Below are positions 1 to 9,529 of a DNA stretch of 27,846 nucleotides, piece after piece. The notes beneath the pieces are model-generated. The model was given only the letters and a program-made list of their open reading frames with translations. It had not been told where the DNA came from and did no database searches. Each line of letters begins with the position of its first letter. Position 1 is the first letter of the stretch. The position numbers were made by a program, and so were the translations under genes. This DNA is from a virus, in the IMG/VR virus record IMGVR_UViG_3300031658_000082, positions 1 to 27,846 of that record. One strand, 5' to 3'.

Positions 1-11
1 ATTTAAAGTCT

Positions 12-407
12 ATGGAAGATTTAGATAAGAAGAAAAAGGCTGCCCGAACATTTGTGAATATGTTTGGGGGGTCTTTTGTTGCACTTAGTATTTCCGATAC
101 AGACTTCAAAATTTTTGACTCAAAAAAGAAACTAATAGCTTACGCTGAGGTTGTAACTGTAAACGATGTTTACGACAGCTCAACGGATTTAATTATAAAG
201 ATTCAAAGCCTACTAAGGTTATCAAACAAAAGATTAAACCCTGTGGTTATATGGGCTTTTAATGACGGAATAGTATACTCAAAGGTTACAAAGATAGAGG
301 GTTTAATAAAATGGGGAAGCCCTAACGGTAAACCATCTCTTCCTAGCACGATGGAATTAATAGCTGACTATAAGCAAAATAAAAACTTCAAGTATGAAAG
401 ATATTAA
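12..407 (+). CDS. Small PD-(D/E)XK nuclease-like protein, probably inactive
   Basis: This 131-aa basic protein begins with a lysine-rich stretch (residues 6-9). Residues 31-48 run from an Asp through a hydrophobic strand to 'AYAEVV', then a helix (55-72) and a strand ending 'VVIWAFNDGIVY' (78-89). This layout resembles small PD-(D/E)XK-fold proteins of phages, in which an Asp is followed about 10-20 residues later by E-x-K. Here E46 is present but the lysine position holds V48, so catalysis is doubtful. The fold assignment is inference from pattern memory. It is transcribed toward the late genes, so it belongs to a different transcription unit whose start lies outside the window. Its last 14 bases overlap the next small gene. 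It could equally be an unrelated conserved phage protein. Confidence 0.6.
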   Translation: MEDLDKKKKAARTFVNMFGGSFVALSISDTDFKIFDSKKKLIAYAEVVTVNDVYDSSTDLIIKIQSLLRLSNKRLNPVVIWAFNDGIVYSKVTKIEGLIKWGSPNGKPSLPSTMELIADYKQNKNFKYERY

Positions 408-492
408 AAAATTAAAAGGAAAGGTAGTAGAACTAGTTATTGTTGTATGTATAAACATAGCAATAATCTACTACCTATTATCTTTGATTTAG
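394..492 (+). CDS. 32-aa single-span membrane microprotein
   Basis: A short reading frame starts with ATG at 394, inside the end of the upstream 131-aa gene and in another frame, and ends with TAG at 490-492. The 32 residues have a basic N-terminus (KDIKKLKGK) followed by about 20 hydrophobic residues (VVELVIVVCINIAIIYYLL), as in a single-pass membrane protein with N-in topology by the positive-inside rule. The overlapping start suggests translational coupling to the upstream gene. Its stop codon shares two bases (490-491) with the stop of the convergent giant gene, so the two strands are packed with no spacer. Small phage membrane proteins can be holin-like, spanin-like or inhibitors of host membrane proteins, but nothing here decides between these. 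It was found by eye and its translation is unproven. Confidence 0.5.
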   Translation: MKDIKKLKGKVVELVIVVCINIAIIYYLLSLI

Positions 493-3400
493 TCTATATC
501 TATCTTTGATATTTTTTTCATTTCTTTCATTTCTTCGTAAACATCTGGAGCATATTTTTTTAGAGACTCCATAGACATTGATTTTCTTTTTCTTCTAGTT
601 TTCTTCTTTCCCTCTATAACGTATTCTGAATAATTTAACAACCTTAAAATATCTTTTTCTAAGCTTCCGTCTGTTCCTACGTTACTATAATTTTCAAACA
701 TTTTATTAAGAGTTGGAGCAGGTAGCCCTGTTATTGTGGCAGCCTCCATCCAAAAGTCCATAAGAGCTTCCTCTTTCTTTTTATTATCCTTTGTTTTATC
801 AAACTTAATTCTTTTTTCTACTAATCCAGAGAATATCTGTAGCATACCTAAAGACCTTGAAAGGCTTCCAGCCCAAGGCTTTCCTGTAACATAATCTGAA
901 AACATATTAAATACATCTCCTATAACAAATAAAGCATTTAGGTTTCCTAATATAGCTGCCCTCATTAAGTCTGTCTCATCTTCTTCTTCCCAGTCAGCAA
1001 GTAGTCCCGGAAATCCTGCCGCAACGTATTGAAATAGAACTGGCATAAAAACATGATAAGTTAAAAATGTTCTTATGTTTTCCTTTATAGTACCTTTACC
1101 TGCGTTCTTATCCCATTGACTTACCTTTCTAGACAAAGCCCTCACAGCTTGTATCTCTTTTCTTAGATACTGCTTCTGACTTGTCTGGAACATATTTAAA
1201 GATTTCCATATTGCTCCTTTTTTTTGGTAGTAATCCCTGTCCTGTAAGTCTGAGGATTGCTGTGTTCTTTTTGTGTCCTTCTCAAATTTTATTATCGCAT
1301 AATCGATAGCTTGTTGTTCTGTAGCCTTTGGGTTCTTCTTTTTAAACTCAGACTTATAGTAAGAGTAGTTAGGTAGACCTCCAAGCATAATAGCTCCGAT
1401 ATCACCTTTTTTTGTATTCCACATTAAAAAATTAACAGCCCACTGCTTAGCAGGATGAGGTATAAAACTCTTTGTATCTGTTTCATTGTACACCTCAATG
1501 GTATTTAGTATGCTATCGTACTTTCTGTCTTTAAGGTAAACAGAGTTGTCTCTCACCTCTTTCCATACCTTAGCTTGTTCCATTTTGTTTTTAGCAGCAT
1601 ACTTTACCCAGTTTCTGTATCCTATATCATTAGCATAAGTAAACAAAGAGGTTAACTGCTTTATCATTATAACAGGACTTAATGCTATTCTAGATGTTAT
1701 GAACACAGTATTCGCTGCATTGAAAAACTTATCACCTCCTCCTTCAGTCCTTCCTTTATTAGCTATTTTTTTTATAGAATCTGTGATAAGATTCATAACT
1801 TGATTACCGTGTATATCGGTAATTGCTGATTGTATATACTCGTTTTTAAATAACTTATCTATATCACGTATATTCTCTGCATAGGCAGCAAAGTATTCCA
1901 TTTCGTTTACATAAGACGCAAGTGCATCTGTAATATCCAAAGGAATAATAGCTTTATTATTTTTTGTTCTAGCCTTTGTCGATGCAGCTCCTACAGATGT
2001 GTTGTATACTCCATTTCCTGATAGCAAATCTAAAGGTTCTACATCTACTCCTTCTTTCTTTATCTTTCCTGCATAGAATTGATTCCAAGGCATATTAGCT
2101 CTATAAATTTTCTTATACACATCGTTGTAGTGCTCATAAACTTCAGGAAAAAATTCATTTACCTGCCAGTCTGCAAACTTTTTTAAATTAGAGTCTAGTT
2201 TATTCTCCATCTCTTTCATTATACGAGCGTAATCCTTTCCGTAAGTCGTCTCAAAAGATGGGTGGTTAGCAGGGTCTTTGTATTGGTTATACATATAAGC
2301 CATCTCATTAGGAGTCATTCTTATTTCGTTTCCAAAACCATCTACAATACCTGTATTTATTTCAACTCTGTTATTTCTTGATTTTTTACCCCATCTCTTT
2401 CCATATATATCTTGAAGCTTTGTTTTAATCATAGCCTCAACAATCATCTTTCTTTCCTTGAATTTTCTAGAAGATTCGTCTGTCTTTTCTGTGACTAACT
2501 CTTGACTTTTTCCTCCAAAAAGCTCTCCAGGTAGCTTGGATATTTTGTCCATCAATCCATCAAGTGCTTCTGCAGTACCAAACACACCATTATTTATAAA
2601 ATCAAATATTTTAGATATAGCAGTCCTTGCTCTGTTTTTTACTTTTTCAGCTTTAGCATCGCTTTTTCTTTTCCTTTTAGCTGTATCAAGAGTTTCTGAA
2701 GCGTCTTTAGCATCCATATCTACTCTCTCTCCTGTTATGTCTTCGTACAAGTCCGCCCTTTGGTCTCTGTATTTTTGAGCAGCCTCTTGAAGCTCTTGCT
2801 TTAATGCCGACCTACCTTTTGTTATTATATCTGATAGCTCGTTATTTACAAAATCTAAAGATGCGGTTTTATTCATATCCCTGTTATCCATAAGTAATGA
2901 GTTGTTATACTCTATTACTATCTGCATATCCACCATACTGTTTAGCTCTGCATCAGTAGGGTTTGGATTCTTTTGCATCTCGTTCATCTTAGCATTTAGC
3001 TTTTCATTTTCTGCCATTATATCTTCAGCAGTCATAGATTCGTTAGCTAAATTACTTTTTATAGACTCTATTCTTTCTTTAGTCTCTAAGTCTACCTTTA
3101 CACCCTTTAATCTTCCGCTTTCTACCTTATCATACTTTCCTCCAAGTATGTTAAAAATAGCTTTCTCTAAAGCTGCGTTATTCTTTTCAGTAACAAACTC
3201 GGTAACCTCTTGAAACAGGTTATCAATGTTGTCTTGAGTAGCCAAAGAAACCTTTTTCAATAAATCCAATACTTCTTTCTTAGTATAAATATACTTAGGA
3301 AGAGATTTTCTCATAAAGTTTCTAAGCTCTGTTATAACTGAACTAACATCTCTTGCTCCTTTCTTTCTCTGAGAGAGCATGAGTCTAGCTTTTCTTATTT

Positions 3401-6400
3401 TTTCAGACACATTTTTAGTTGGTCTAACACCGGCTCTACCCTCAACGGTAGTTGCCACAGATTGCTGTAGGTCACTAAGCATTTCTATTTGTTGACTTGA
3501 AGGGGATTTTTTTGTTTTTGTAACCTGAGTTCCTTTCTTCTTGCTTCCAACAGTATATGTGTCACCTTCAGCAATAAACTCTGGCTGTGCCTCCATAAAC
3601 TCTATGGTTTTATCTACAATTTCTTGTTCAGATATTTTGTTTTTTCTTTTCTTATTGTTTCTTACCTCTTTTGCTCTAAACTTTGATATCTTATCGAAAA
3701 GTGCCTGCCCTGCTTTTATACCACCTTTCATGTTTTTAAAGCTATCAGGTAGCTCTATAAAAAAGTCAGCCTTAGCTTTCATTTCTTCGTTGACTTCTTT
3801 TAGTGGAAACTTCCTTACTCTTGTCAGGTAATCTTTAATTGCAGCGTCTGTAAAGTTGTTTTCTCTAGCTTCATTAATGATGGTCTGCATTGTCTTATAA
3901 TCATTTGTAAATGTCATAAGCTGCAATGCATCCTCTAATTTCTTAACCTCTGAGTCTTTAAATAATTTTTTCTCAGACATTATATCTACAACTACGGCTT
4001 GAGTAAACTCATCAAGATTCATGTCCTGTATCTGTTCGTTAGTTAACCCTGATATCCCTGTAAGCTTTTTTACAAACTCAAATAAATCACTAAGCCAGTT
4101 TTTGAAATTTCTTTCTGCCGCTGCTGTAGCGAAAGATTCTCCCTTGTCACCTATAGCTGTAGCAAGAGCCTCTTCCAAGATGTACTGATTAATCTCTGCA
4201 TCAGTAGCTCCCTCTTTCTTCATTTTATCCGTAACCCTCTTGTAGTCTTTATTGTTTTTTACTCTATCAACATACTCTGAGTTTTTAATTAAATCAATAC
4301 CTTTTTCGTAAGCATTGTTTTTCATCTCCTTAGCTGTATTAAGCCATATATGACCAAACTCATGAACAGGTGTATTGAAATTTTCTAGTTCAGGGTTTAA
4401 GTATAGTTTTCCATTGTATACCGCACCATATATGGTTTGGTTCTTGGTGGATAATGCTTTTGCACTTAAGTTATCAAGCAAAGAGTTAAACTCTTCTTTA
4501 GTGGCAACAACCTCTACGGAAGGGAAGGACTTAGATAGTCTTTCTACAAACTTAGAGTAACTACTTTTTACATTTTTAGAAACTTTTTCAGCTCTTTTAG
4601 CTCCTTTCATAGCACTAGCGTAAGCACCTGCTCTAGCCTTTTTAGAAGAAGCTTGAGCTCCTTCCTTGTATTTTGAAACTGCTCCTATATTTTTTTCTAT
4701 GAATTTTTTAGTAGATATTTTATCTGATTTTTTTAAATTAAAAGATTCTTTACTTTTAAAATCTTTCCCAGTTTTTACTTGAAGCTCTAAATCTCTACTT
4801 CCGTCTTCATTTATTTTTTCTAAAACCTTAGCTTCTTTTCCTTCGTATTTTGTTGAGAATACATTTCTTGCTTTGATTATTCCTAATACTTTTTTCTCAA
4901 CTATCTCCTTGTAAGAAGGTAATACATCCCAAAATGGAACTGTCTCCTTAAGAACACCAACAACCCTACCTCTTATATATATAGGATAATTAGGATGGCT
5001 TTCCATTCCTTCTTCAGCTTGTTGTTCTCTAGATATTATAGCTTCATTTTTTGTTTTACTTGTAATCTTATTTCCTTTTTTATCTGTAACCTCTAGTACA
5101 ACAGTCATAGCTCCTAATGGCAAATCTCTTACGAGTTCATCAGATAGTTTATTTGATAAATTCTCTAAGTTTAAACCATTATCCTGCATAAACCCTAAAA
5201 CTCCTGATGTAGAATTTACAGTCTTTGATGGTATTATTTTTGAAAAGAAATTTATTTTTTGGTCAACATTAAAATCATTCATATTTTCAAATAACTCAGA
5301 AAGAGTTTTTGATTCATCTATTGCTTTTTTTTCTTTTTCAGATTTTTTAGTCTCACTTTCTTTTATAAGACCAAACAGTTCTTGTTGCTTTTCATTGCTT
5401 AAGCTATCTAAAATCTCTTTCCTAAAAGCTTTGTTAGAGTAGACAGCTTTTGGAGACATATTAAATACAACGCTATAGTCAGAATCTATAGCTCCATTTA
5501 CTATCGAACTTGCTGCTCCTTTCTTCATTGAAGCCCAAGCTACTCTTCCAAATAAGCTATCTATAAATGGGAACATAGGTCCTCCCATGTACTTTCCGTT
5601 GGCAACTAATTGGTCTGCCATAACTAGGTTTATCTTCTTTCCAACCAAGTCTTTTAGTTCCACAGCTCCTAGCTTAGTTTTTTTAAGCATTTCATGAAGT
5701 CTGCTGCCTTCTTTTATCTCAATAGGTATTGATACTGCTTGAGTCTCTTCTACGGTCTTAGACTCGCTATTTATCTTTGGCATTAATTTATTCATCAATG
5801 CCTTTGCTTTCTTTACTAAAGTTTTCTTGTTTGCTGCAGGTTCTTTTGATGCTAATTGAAATTGAACATCTCCATCTGTGTCTTCTTTAAAGAAAGCTTC
5901 TATGTCTCTTACTTCTTGCTCTGAAGATTTATCACTCTCAACTTCTGCTTCAACCTCACTAGTTTTTTGTGTTGCTGGTTTTAAAGCAGCTTCAGGTTTT
6001 GTTTTTGTTTCATTTGCTTGTTTTTTAGCTGTTTCGTATGCTTGATTGTAGTTTTCTATTCTTACACCATCTCCTGCCTTGTAGTCTCCGTTAGGGTCGT
6101 ATGCAAAGAATACATTATCTGGTCTGCTCTTTAATCCTGATTTTTCCCATCCTTCCGGAGCTATCTCTGGGTCAAAAGTCATACGAGCAACAGGTCTAAA
6201 TCCACTTTTTATGTATATATCTTCTAACGTAGTACCCTCTCCTGTTTCTTGGTTTATACCAAAAGCCTCTAGAAATTTACCTCCATTTTCTCTTGCTGCT
6301 TCAATCATTACCTTTGCAGCTCCTCTTTTGCCTGACTTTGGCTGCTTAAATATACCACCTATATATCCATCCTTGGTAACATACCCTCCTGATTTTCCAT

Positions 6401-9400
6401 CCGAAGTCATGAATATTTTACCTCCGTCAGCCTTTATCTTTCTAACTTCCTTTACTGTTAGTGGTGTATCCTGAAGTGCGTCATCAGTTCTCTGAGCCTT
6501 AGCTTCAGCCTGTGACGCAACAAACTCCTCTATCCTGTCTTCTCCAATTTCAATAACCTCATCTGTGGCATAAGCCTCAGCTTTATTGTTAGCTTCTGTT
6601 TGTACAGGTGCTTCTTCTGTGCTGGATTTTCTTGTAAAGAATCCCTTTGCCTTCTCCATTAAAGTTTTAGGTTTCTCTAATCTTTTTTTAGTCTCAGTAA
6701 TTTCACTATCTATAGCTTGCTCTAGAGTAACCTCACTCCCTTTTTTAATTGGCATTTTTAACTGCTCTGGGTTGTTTTCTAAAATCTCTGCTTTATTAGC
6801 CTCTAGTCTTTGTATTTTTTCAGCAGCATATTCTACATCAGTCTTTGAAGATATAGCCTTCATTTTTTCTGTAATCCCAGCTAATTCTTCTTTTTTTGAT
6901 ATAACTAAGTCTGGAGGTATACCCTCTATACTTTTTTCTATTGATTTTTTATCCTTAATTAAACCTATAGCCTCTTTTTTCTGGTCGTTAGTATAGTCTT
7001 TAGGTATCTCTTTCATCACAGACCCTAGCTCACGATAATCGTCTAACTGTTTCTGAGCCTCTGACTTTGTTATTTCCTTGTTAGCTATTTTACTTTTTAG
7101 AGAGGATACAAATAAAGAATTAAAGTTATCATCCTTTGATACCTTATCAAACATCTCAAAAATTCCGTTAGGTAAATCCATTCCCTTACCCGTGTTAAAA
7201 GCACTCACGACAGCTCCTGGAGCAGTCATAGCAAAACCACCTATAGCTTCCTGACCACCAGCTTCTAATACCTGAATACCACCCTCCACCAAACTTTCTG
7301 GTGTCTGAAACATAGCAACCTCACTATTTTTAATTGTGTTATATAGACCTTTTATAGTTATATCAGAAACTTCTTGCGAAGCACCAGTTAAAAATTCTCC
7401 TGCTGCTGCTTTACCAGTTTTCTTACCAAATTCTTTTACAGCTTCTAAGGCTGTTCTTTCCAGTGTTTGTTTGATTAGTAATGCATCTGCATTTTTAGGT
7501 ATTTTATTAAAAGCATCCAAAAGAACCTTGTTCATAAATCCTGTGTTTTTAAACATAGACTCAAAACCAACCTTTTCTAATGCTGCACCAATTATTGCTG
7601 CAGGTAATTTAACTGCTAACTTTTCTGCTTCAGTTAAATCTGCATACCCCTCCATTCCTCTAAACTCTTCTTCTATAGCTGAAAAAGTCATAGCCCCTTG
7701 AGCTATACCAACCCTCATAGATGCACTCATAACCCCAGCAGAACCAATTCCTAAAGCCATAGATGGTAAACTCTTTACCATACCTATTAAAGCTCCTCCT
7801 ATAAAAGAATCTTGTTCAAGGGCACTTATAGCTGCCTCCGTACTCCCAAACCACTCTAGGTCTTTTGTTATAGCAGCCTTACCCTCATACAGTGCGTCTC
7901 TAGCATCAGCAATACCTGTACCCTCAAACCCTGCGTAATACCCTGCAACACCTGCCACTGAAAGTCCAAAATCAGCAACACCTGTCCCTATATCTACAAC
8001 TCCCTTAATAAGACTCTGAGCTACAATAGATTTAACATCCCACTTCTCTTTTTCCCATTCTAAATATTCCCCTGTAAGTTTGTTTAAATCGGATTGAGTT
8101 TCTTTTATGCTTTTTTTCGATTCTTTTACTTTTGATAATAAACTTAAAAGCTCAATACTTTTTTCATTATACCCTTGGTCTGAAAAATTCATCTCTTTAA
8201 GTTCAGCAGCCAAGTTTACTGTTTTAGAGTAGTCGTCTTTAAACTGCTCAAGTTCATTGTTTAGACCATTCTGTCTTTTTAGTAAATCTTTTTCATCAAT
8301 AATTGTTTGAACCTTTTCATTTGATTTTTGATAAAATTTGTTTTCTTTTTCTAGTATTACTTCATTTTCAATCCTGTTATCCTCTAAAAATGATTTTAGA
8401 TTTTTAGCCTCACCCTTATCACTAAACCATGTATCTATATCTACATATACTTCCTTTCCGTTTTTAGAATATCCTTTTAAAGACTCTCCAACACTAGTTT
8501 CTTCAAAAGAAAATCCATATTGATTAAATAGCTTATTAAGTTGAGCTACAGTTGCCTCTTCTGATTTTTCGTCAATCATTTCTGGAGTTATTGTAATAAT
8601 AGCTCTCTCGAAAGGGTCTTTTGATGTTTTTTGTTTAAATTCTAGAGACATTTGACCTTCATAGCCTTCAGGAATTTTAGCTTTTAAAGCGTCAATTTCA
8701 AACTGCTTAGCTTCTCTCTCTTCATCGGTAACTGTGTAAATCTTTTTGTTTATTTCACTAATCAATTCCTGTTTTTTGGCAGCATCTTCAGGAAGTTCTA
8801 AAGTTTCTTTAAGATTGATGTCAATAGCAGCCTCTCTAGGTAAAAGATTTTCATCTAAATTATACTCTCCACCGTACTCTCTTAACTCTTGAACTTGCTC
8901 TCTAGTTACAGGTTTTTCTCCGTTTTGAATCCATTGAGGTGTATCTGATTTCCAAATAGCTATTCTGTCGTTTGAAAATTCATCTTCAGGGTTATATTCT
9001 GGAGCTTTAGGAAACATTATGTCCAAGTAATCCTTTTCATCTCTAGGGACAAACTCCTTTACGTTTGCTCTTAATAAATCGTCTTTATTTTTCCTTTCCG
9101 TCTCTAATTTACCCGTAGCTTCTATCTGCTTATCACGAGTATCAATTTGACCAGGAGTAAAACCTAAATTACTTTCATCAATGGTTTTCTGAATTTCCTC
9201 CGTATTAATTCCACCTTCAGGTAGATTGTATACTTCGGGTTGACTACTTACTGGAACAGAAGATTCCGCAGAGGTAGGTTCTTCCACCACTTGTTCTGTA
9301 GGTGAAACCGTACCTTCCCTTGGAGAAGTAACCTCTGAATTTTCTTTTTTTTTTACTTCAGAAAAAGTTGATTCAAATTCTTCCTTACTCGAAAACATAC

Positions 9401-9527
9401 CTTGAGGTATTACCGAATAAAGAACACCGACACCTTCTGATTCTATCAAATCCTTTAATTCTTTTTCGTTAGAGAACATTCCTTGAGGAATTGTTCTAAA
9501 TAATGCTTTTAAATCTTTTTCGTCCAT
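489..9527 (-). CDS. Giant multidomain virion (polyvalent/ejection-type) protein with zinc-peptidase motif
   Basis: This 3012-aa protein takes up about a third of the window. Visible parts in order: two IPQGMFS repeats (13-19, 40-46); a low-complexity Ser/Thr/Glu linker (about 60-105); charged helical stretches (230-500); glycine-rich membrane-prone segments (about 507-532, 575-604, 757-780); a GNAT-like domain (about 1021-1145, with 'YIKSGFRPVARMTFD' and 'APEGW'); a region with 'MADQ...GGPMFPF' (about 1290-1560) typical of large polyvalent phage proteins; a zincin with H1722-E-F-G-H1726 and a candidate third ligand at EE1785-1786; long helices (1800-2500); and a conserved C-terminus with hydrophobic stretches near 2600-2640 and 2820-2880. 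It follows the 574-aa gene by two bases and closes the late operon. By position and size it is likely co-injected or internal to the virion, like T7 gp16. Alternatives are a capsid cargo protein or a maturation protease. Confidence 0.8.
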   Translation of the reverse strand: MDEKDLKALFRTIPQGMFSNEKELKDLIESEGVGVLYSVIPQGMFSSKEEFESTFSEVKKKENSEVTSPREGTVSPTEQVVEEPTSAESSVPVSSQPEVYNLPEGGINTEEIQKTIDESNLGFTPGQIDTRDKQIEATGKLETERKNKDDLLRANVKEFVPRDEKDYLDIMFPKAPEYNPEDEFSNDRIAIWKSDTPQWIQNGEKPVTREQVQELREYGGEYNLDENLLPREAAIDINLKETLELPEDAAKKQELISEINKKIYTVTDEEREAKQFEIDALKAKIPEGYEGQMSLEFKQKTSKDPFERAIITITPEMIDEKSEEATVAQLNKLFNQYGFSFEETSVGESLKGYSKNGKEVYVDIDTWFSDKGEAKNLKSFLEDNRIENEVILEKENKFYQKSNEKVQTIIDEKDLLKRQNGLNNELEQFKDDYSKTVNLAAELKEMNFSDQGYNEKSIELLSLLSKVKESKKSIKETQSDLNKLTGEYLEWEKEKWDVKSIVAQSLIKGVVDIGTGVADFGLSVAGVAGYYAGFEGTGIADARDALYEGKAAITKDLEWFGSTEAAISALEQDSFIGGALIGMVKSLPSMALGIGSAGVMSASMRVGIAQGAMTFSAIEEEFRGMEGYADLTEAEKLAVKLPAAIIGAALEKVGFESMFKNTGFMNKVLLDAFNKIPKNADALLIKQTLERTALEAVKEFGKKTGKAAAGEFLTGASQEVSDITIKGLYNTIKNSEVAMFQTPESLVEGGIQVLEAGGQEAIGGFAMTAPGAVVSAFNTGKGMDLPNGIFEMFDKVSKDDNFNSLFVSSLKSKIANKEITKSEAQKQLDDYRELGSVMKEIPKDYTNDQKKEAIGLIKDKKSIEKSIEGIPPDLVISKKEELAGITEKMKAISSKTDVEYAAEKIQRLEANKAEILENNPEQLKMPIKKGSEVTLEQAIDSEITETKKRLEKPKTLMEKAKGFFTRKSSTEEAPVQTEANNKAEAYATDEVIEIGEDRIEEFVASQAEAKAQRTDDALQDTPLTVKEVRKIKADGGKIFMTSDGKSGGYVTKDGYIGGIFKQPKSGKRGAAKVMIEAARENGGKFLEAFGINQETGEGTTLEDIYIKSGFRPVARMTFDPEIAPEGWEKSGLKSRPDNVFFAYDPNGDYKAGDGVRIENYNQAYETAKKQANETKTKPEAALKPATQKTSEVEAEVESDKSSEQEVRDIEAFFKEDTDGDVQFQLASKEPAANKKTLVKKAKALMNKLMPKINSESKTVEETQAVSIPIEIKEGSRLHEMLKKTKLGAVELKDLVGKKINLVMADQLVANGKYMGGPMFPFIDSLFGRVAWASMKKGAASSIVNGAIDSDYSVVFNMSPKAVYSNKAFRKEILDSLSNEKQQELFGLIKESETKKSEKEKKAIDESKTLSELFENMNDFNVDQKINFFSKIIPSKTVNSTSGVLGFMQDNGLNLENLSNKLSDELVRDLPLGAMTVVLEVTDKKGNKITSKTKNEAIISREQQAEEGMESHPNYPIYIRGRVVGVLKETVPFWDVLPSYKEIVEKKVLGIIKARNVFSTKYEGKEAKVLEKINEDGSRDLELQVKTGKDFKSKESFNLKKSDKISTKKFIEKNIGAVSKYKEGAQASSKKARAGAYASAMKGAKRAEKVSKNVKSSYSKFVERLSKSFPSVEVVATKEEFNSLLDNLSAKALSTKNQTIYGAVYNGKLYLNPELENFNTPVHEFGHIWLNTAKEMKNNAYEKGIDLIKNSEYVDRVKNNKDYKRVTDKMKKEGATDAEINQYILEEALATAIGDKGESFATAAAERNFKNWLSDLFEFVKKLTGISGLTNEQIQDMNLDEFTQAVVVDIMSEKKLFKDSEVKKLEDALQLMTFTNDYKTMQTIINEARENNFTDAAIKDYLTRVRKFPLKEVNEEMKAKADFFIELPDSFKNMKGGIKAGQALFDKISKFRAKEVRNNKKRKNKISEQEIVDKTIEFMEAQPEFIAEGDTYTVGSKKKGTQVTKTKKSPSSQQIEMLSDLQQSVATTVEGRAGVRPTKNVSEKIRKARLMLSQRKKGARDVSSVITELRNFMRKSLPKYIYTKKEVLDLLKKVSLATQDNIDNLFQEVTEFVTEKNNAALEKAIFNILGGKYDKVESGRLKGVKVDLETKERIESIKSNLANESMTAEDIMAENEKLNAKMNEMQKNPNPTDAELNSMVDMQIVIEYNNSLLMDNRDMNKTASLDFVNNELSDIITKGRSALKQELQEAAQKYRDQRADLYEDITGERVDMDAKDASETLDTAKRKRKSDAKAEKVKNRARTAISKIFDFINNGVFGTAEALDGLMDKISKLPGELFGGKSQELVTEKTDESSRKFKERKMIVEAMIKTKLQDIYGKRWGKKSRNNRVEINTGIVDGFGNEIRMTPNEMAYMYNQYKDPANHPSFETTYGKDYARIMKEMENKLDSNLKKFADWQVNEFFPEVYEHYNDVYKKIYRANMPWNQFYAGKIKKEGVDVEPLDLLSGNGVYNTSVGAASTKARTKNNKAIIPLDITDALASYVNEMEYFAAYAENIRDIDKLFKNEYIQSAITDIHGNQVMNLITDSIKKIANKGRTEGGGDKFFNAANTVFITSRIALSPVIMIKQLTSLFTYANDIGYRNWVKYAAKNKMEQAKVWKEVRDNSVYLKDRKYDSILNTIEVYNETDTKSFIPHPAKQWAVNFLMWNTKKGDIGAIMLGGLPNYSYYKSEFKKKNPKATEQQAIDYAIIKFEKDTKRTQQSSDLQDRDYYQKKGAIWKSLNMFQTSQKQYLRKEIQAVRALSRKVSQWDKNAGKGTIKENIRTFLTYHVFMPVLFQYVAAGFPGLLADWEEEDETDLMRAAILGNLNALFVIGDVFNMFSDYVTGKPWAGSLSRSLGMLQIFSGLVEKRIKFDKTKDNKKKEEALMDFWMEAATITGLPAPTLNKMFENYSNVGTDGSLEKDILRLLNYSEYVIEGKKKTRRKRKSMSMESLKKYAPDVYEEMKEMKKISKIDID
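9390..9491 (-). repeat. Tandem IPQGMFS peptide repeat at the N-terminus of the giant protein
   Basis: Two copies of the heptapeptide IPQGMFS lie 27 residues apart (residues 13-19 and 40-46). Each is followed by a charged helix containing KE[LF] or EE[F]. The DNA copies differ at third positions, so the peptide is what is conserved, not a recent duplication. Confidence 0.75.
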
Positions 9528-9529
9528 AT

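Noticed and set aside
2536-8523. Several plus-strand reading frames of 61-136 aa opposite the giant gene
   Set aside because: They lie fully antisense to a coherent 3012-aa frame, have Ser/Phe/Leu-rich translations typical of the complement of Lys/Glu-rich coding DNA, and lack start contexts or recognisable motifs.
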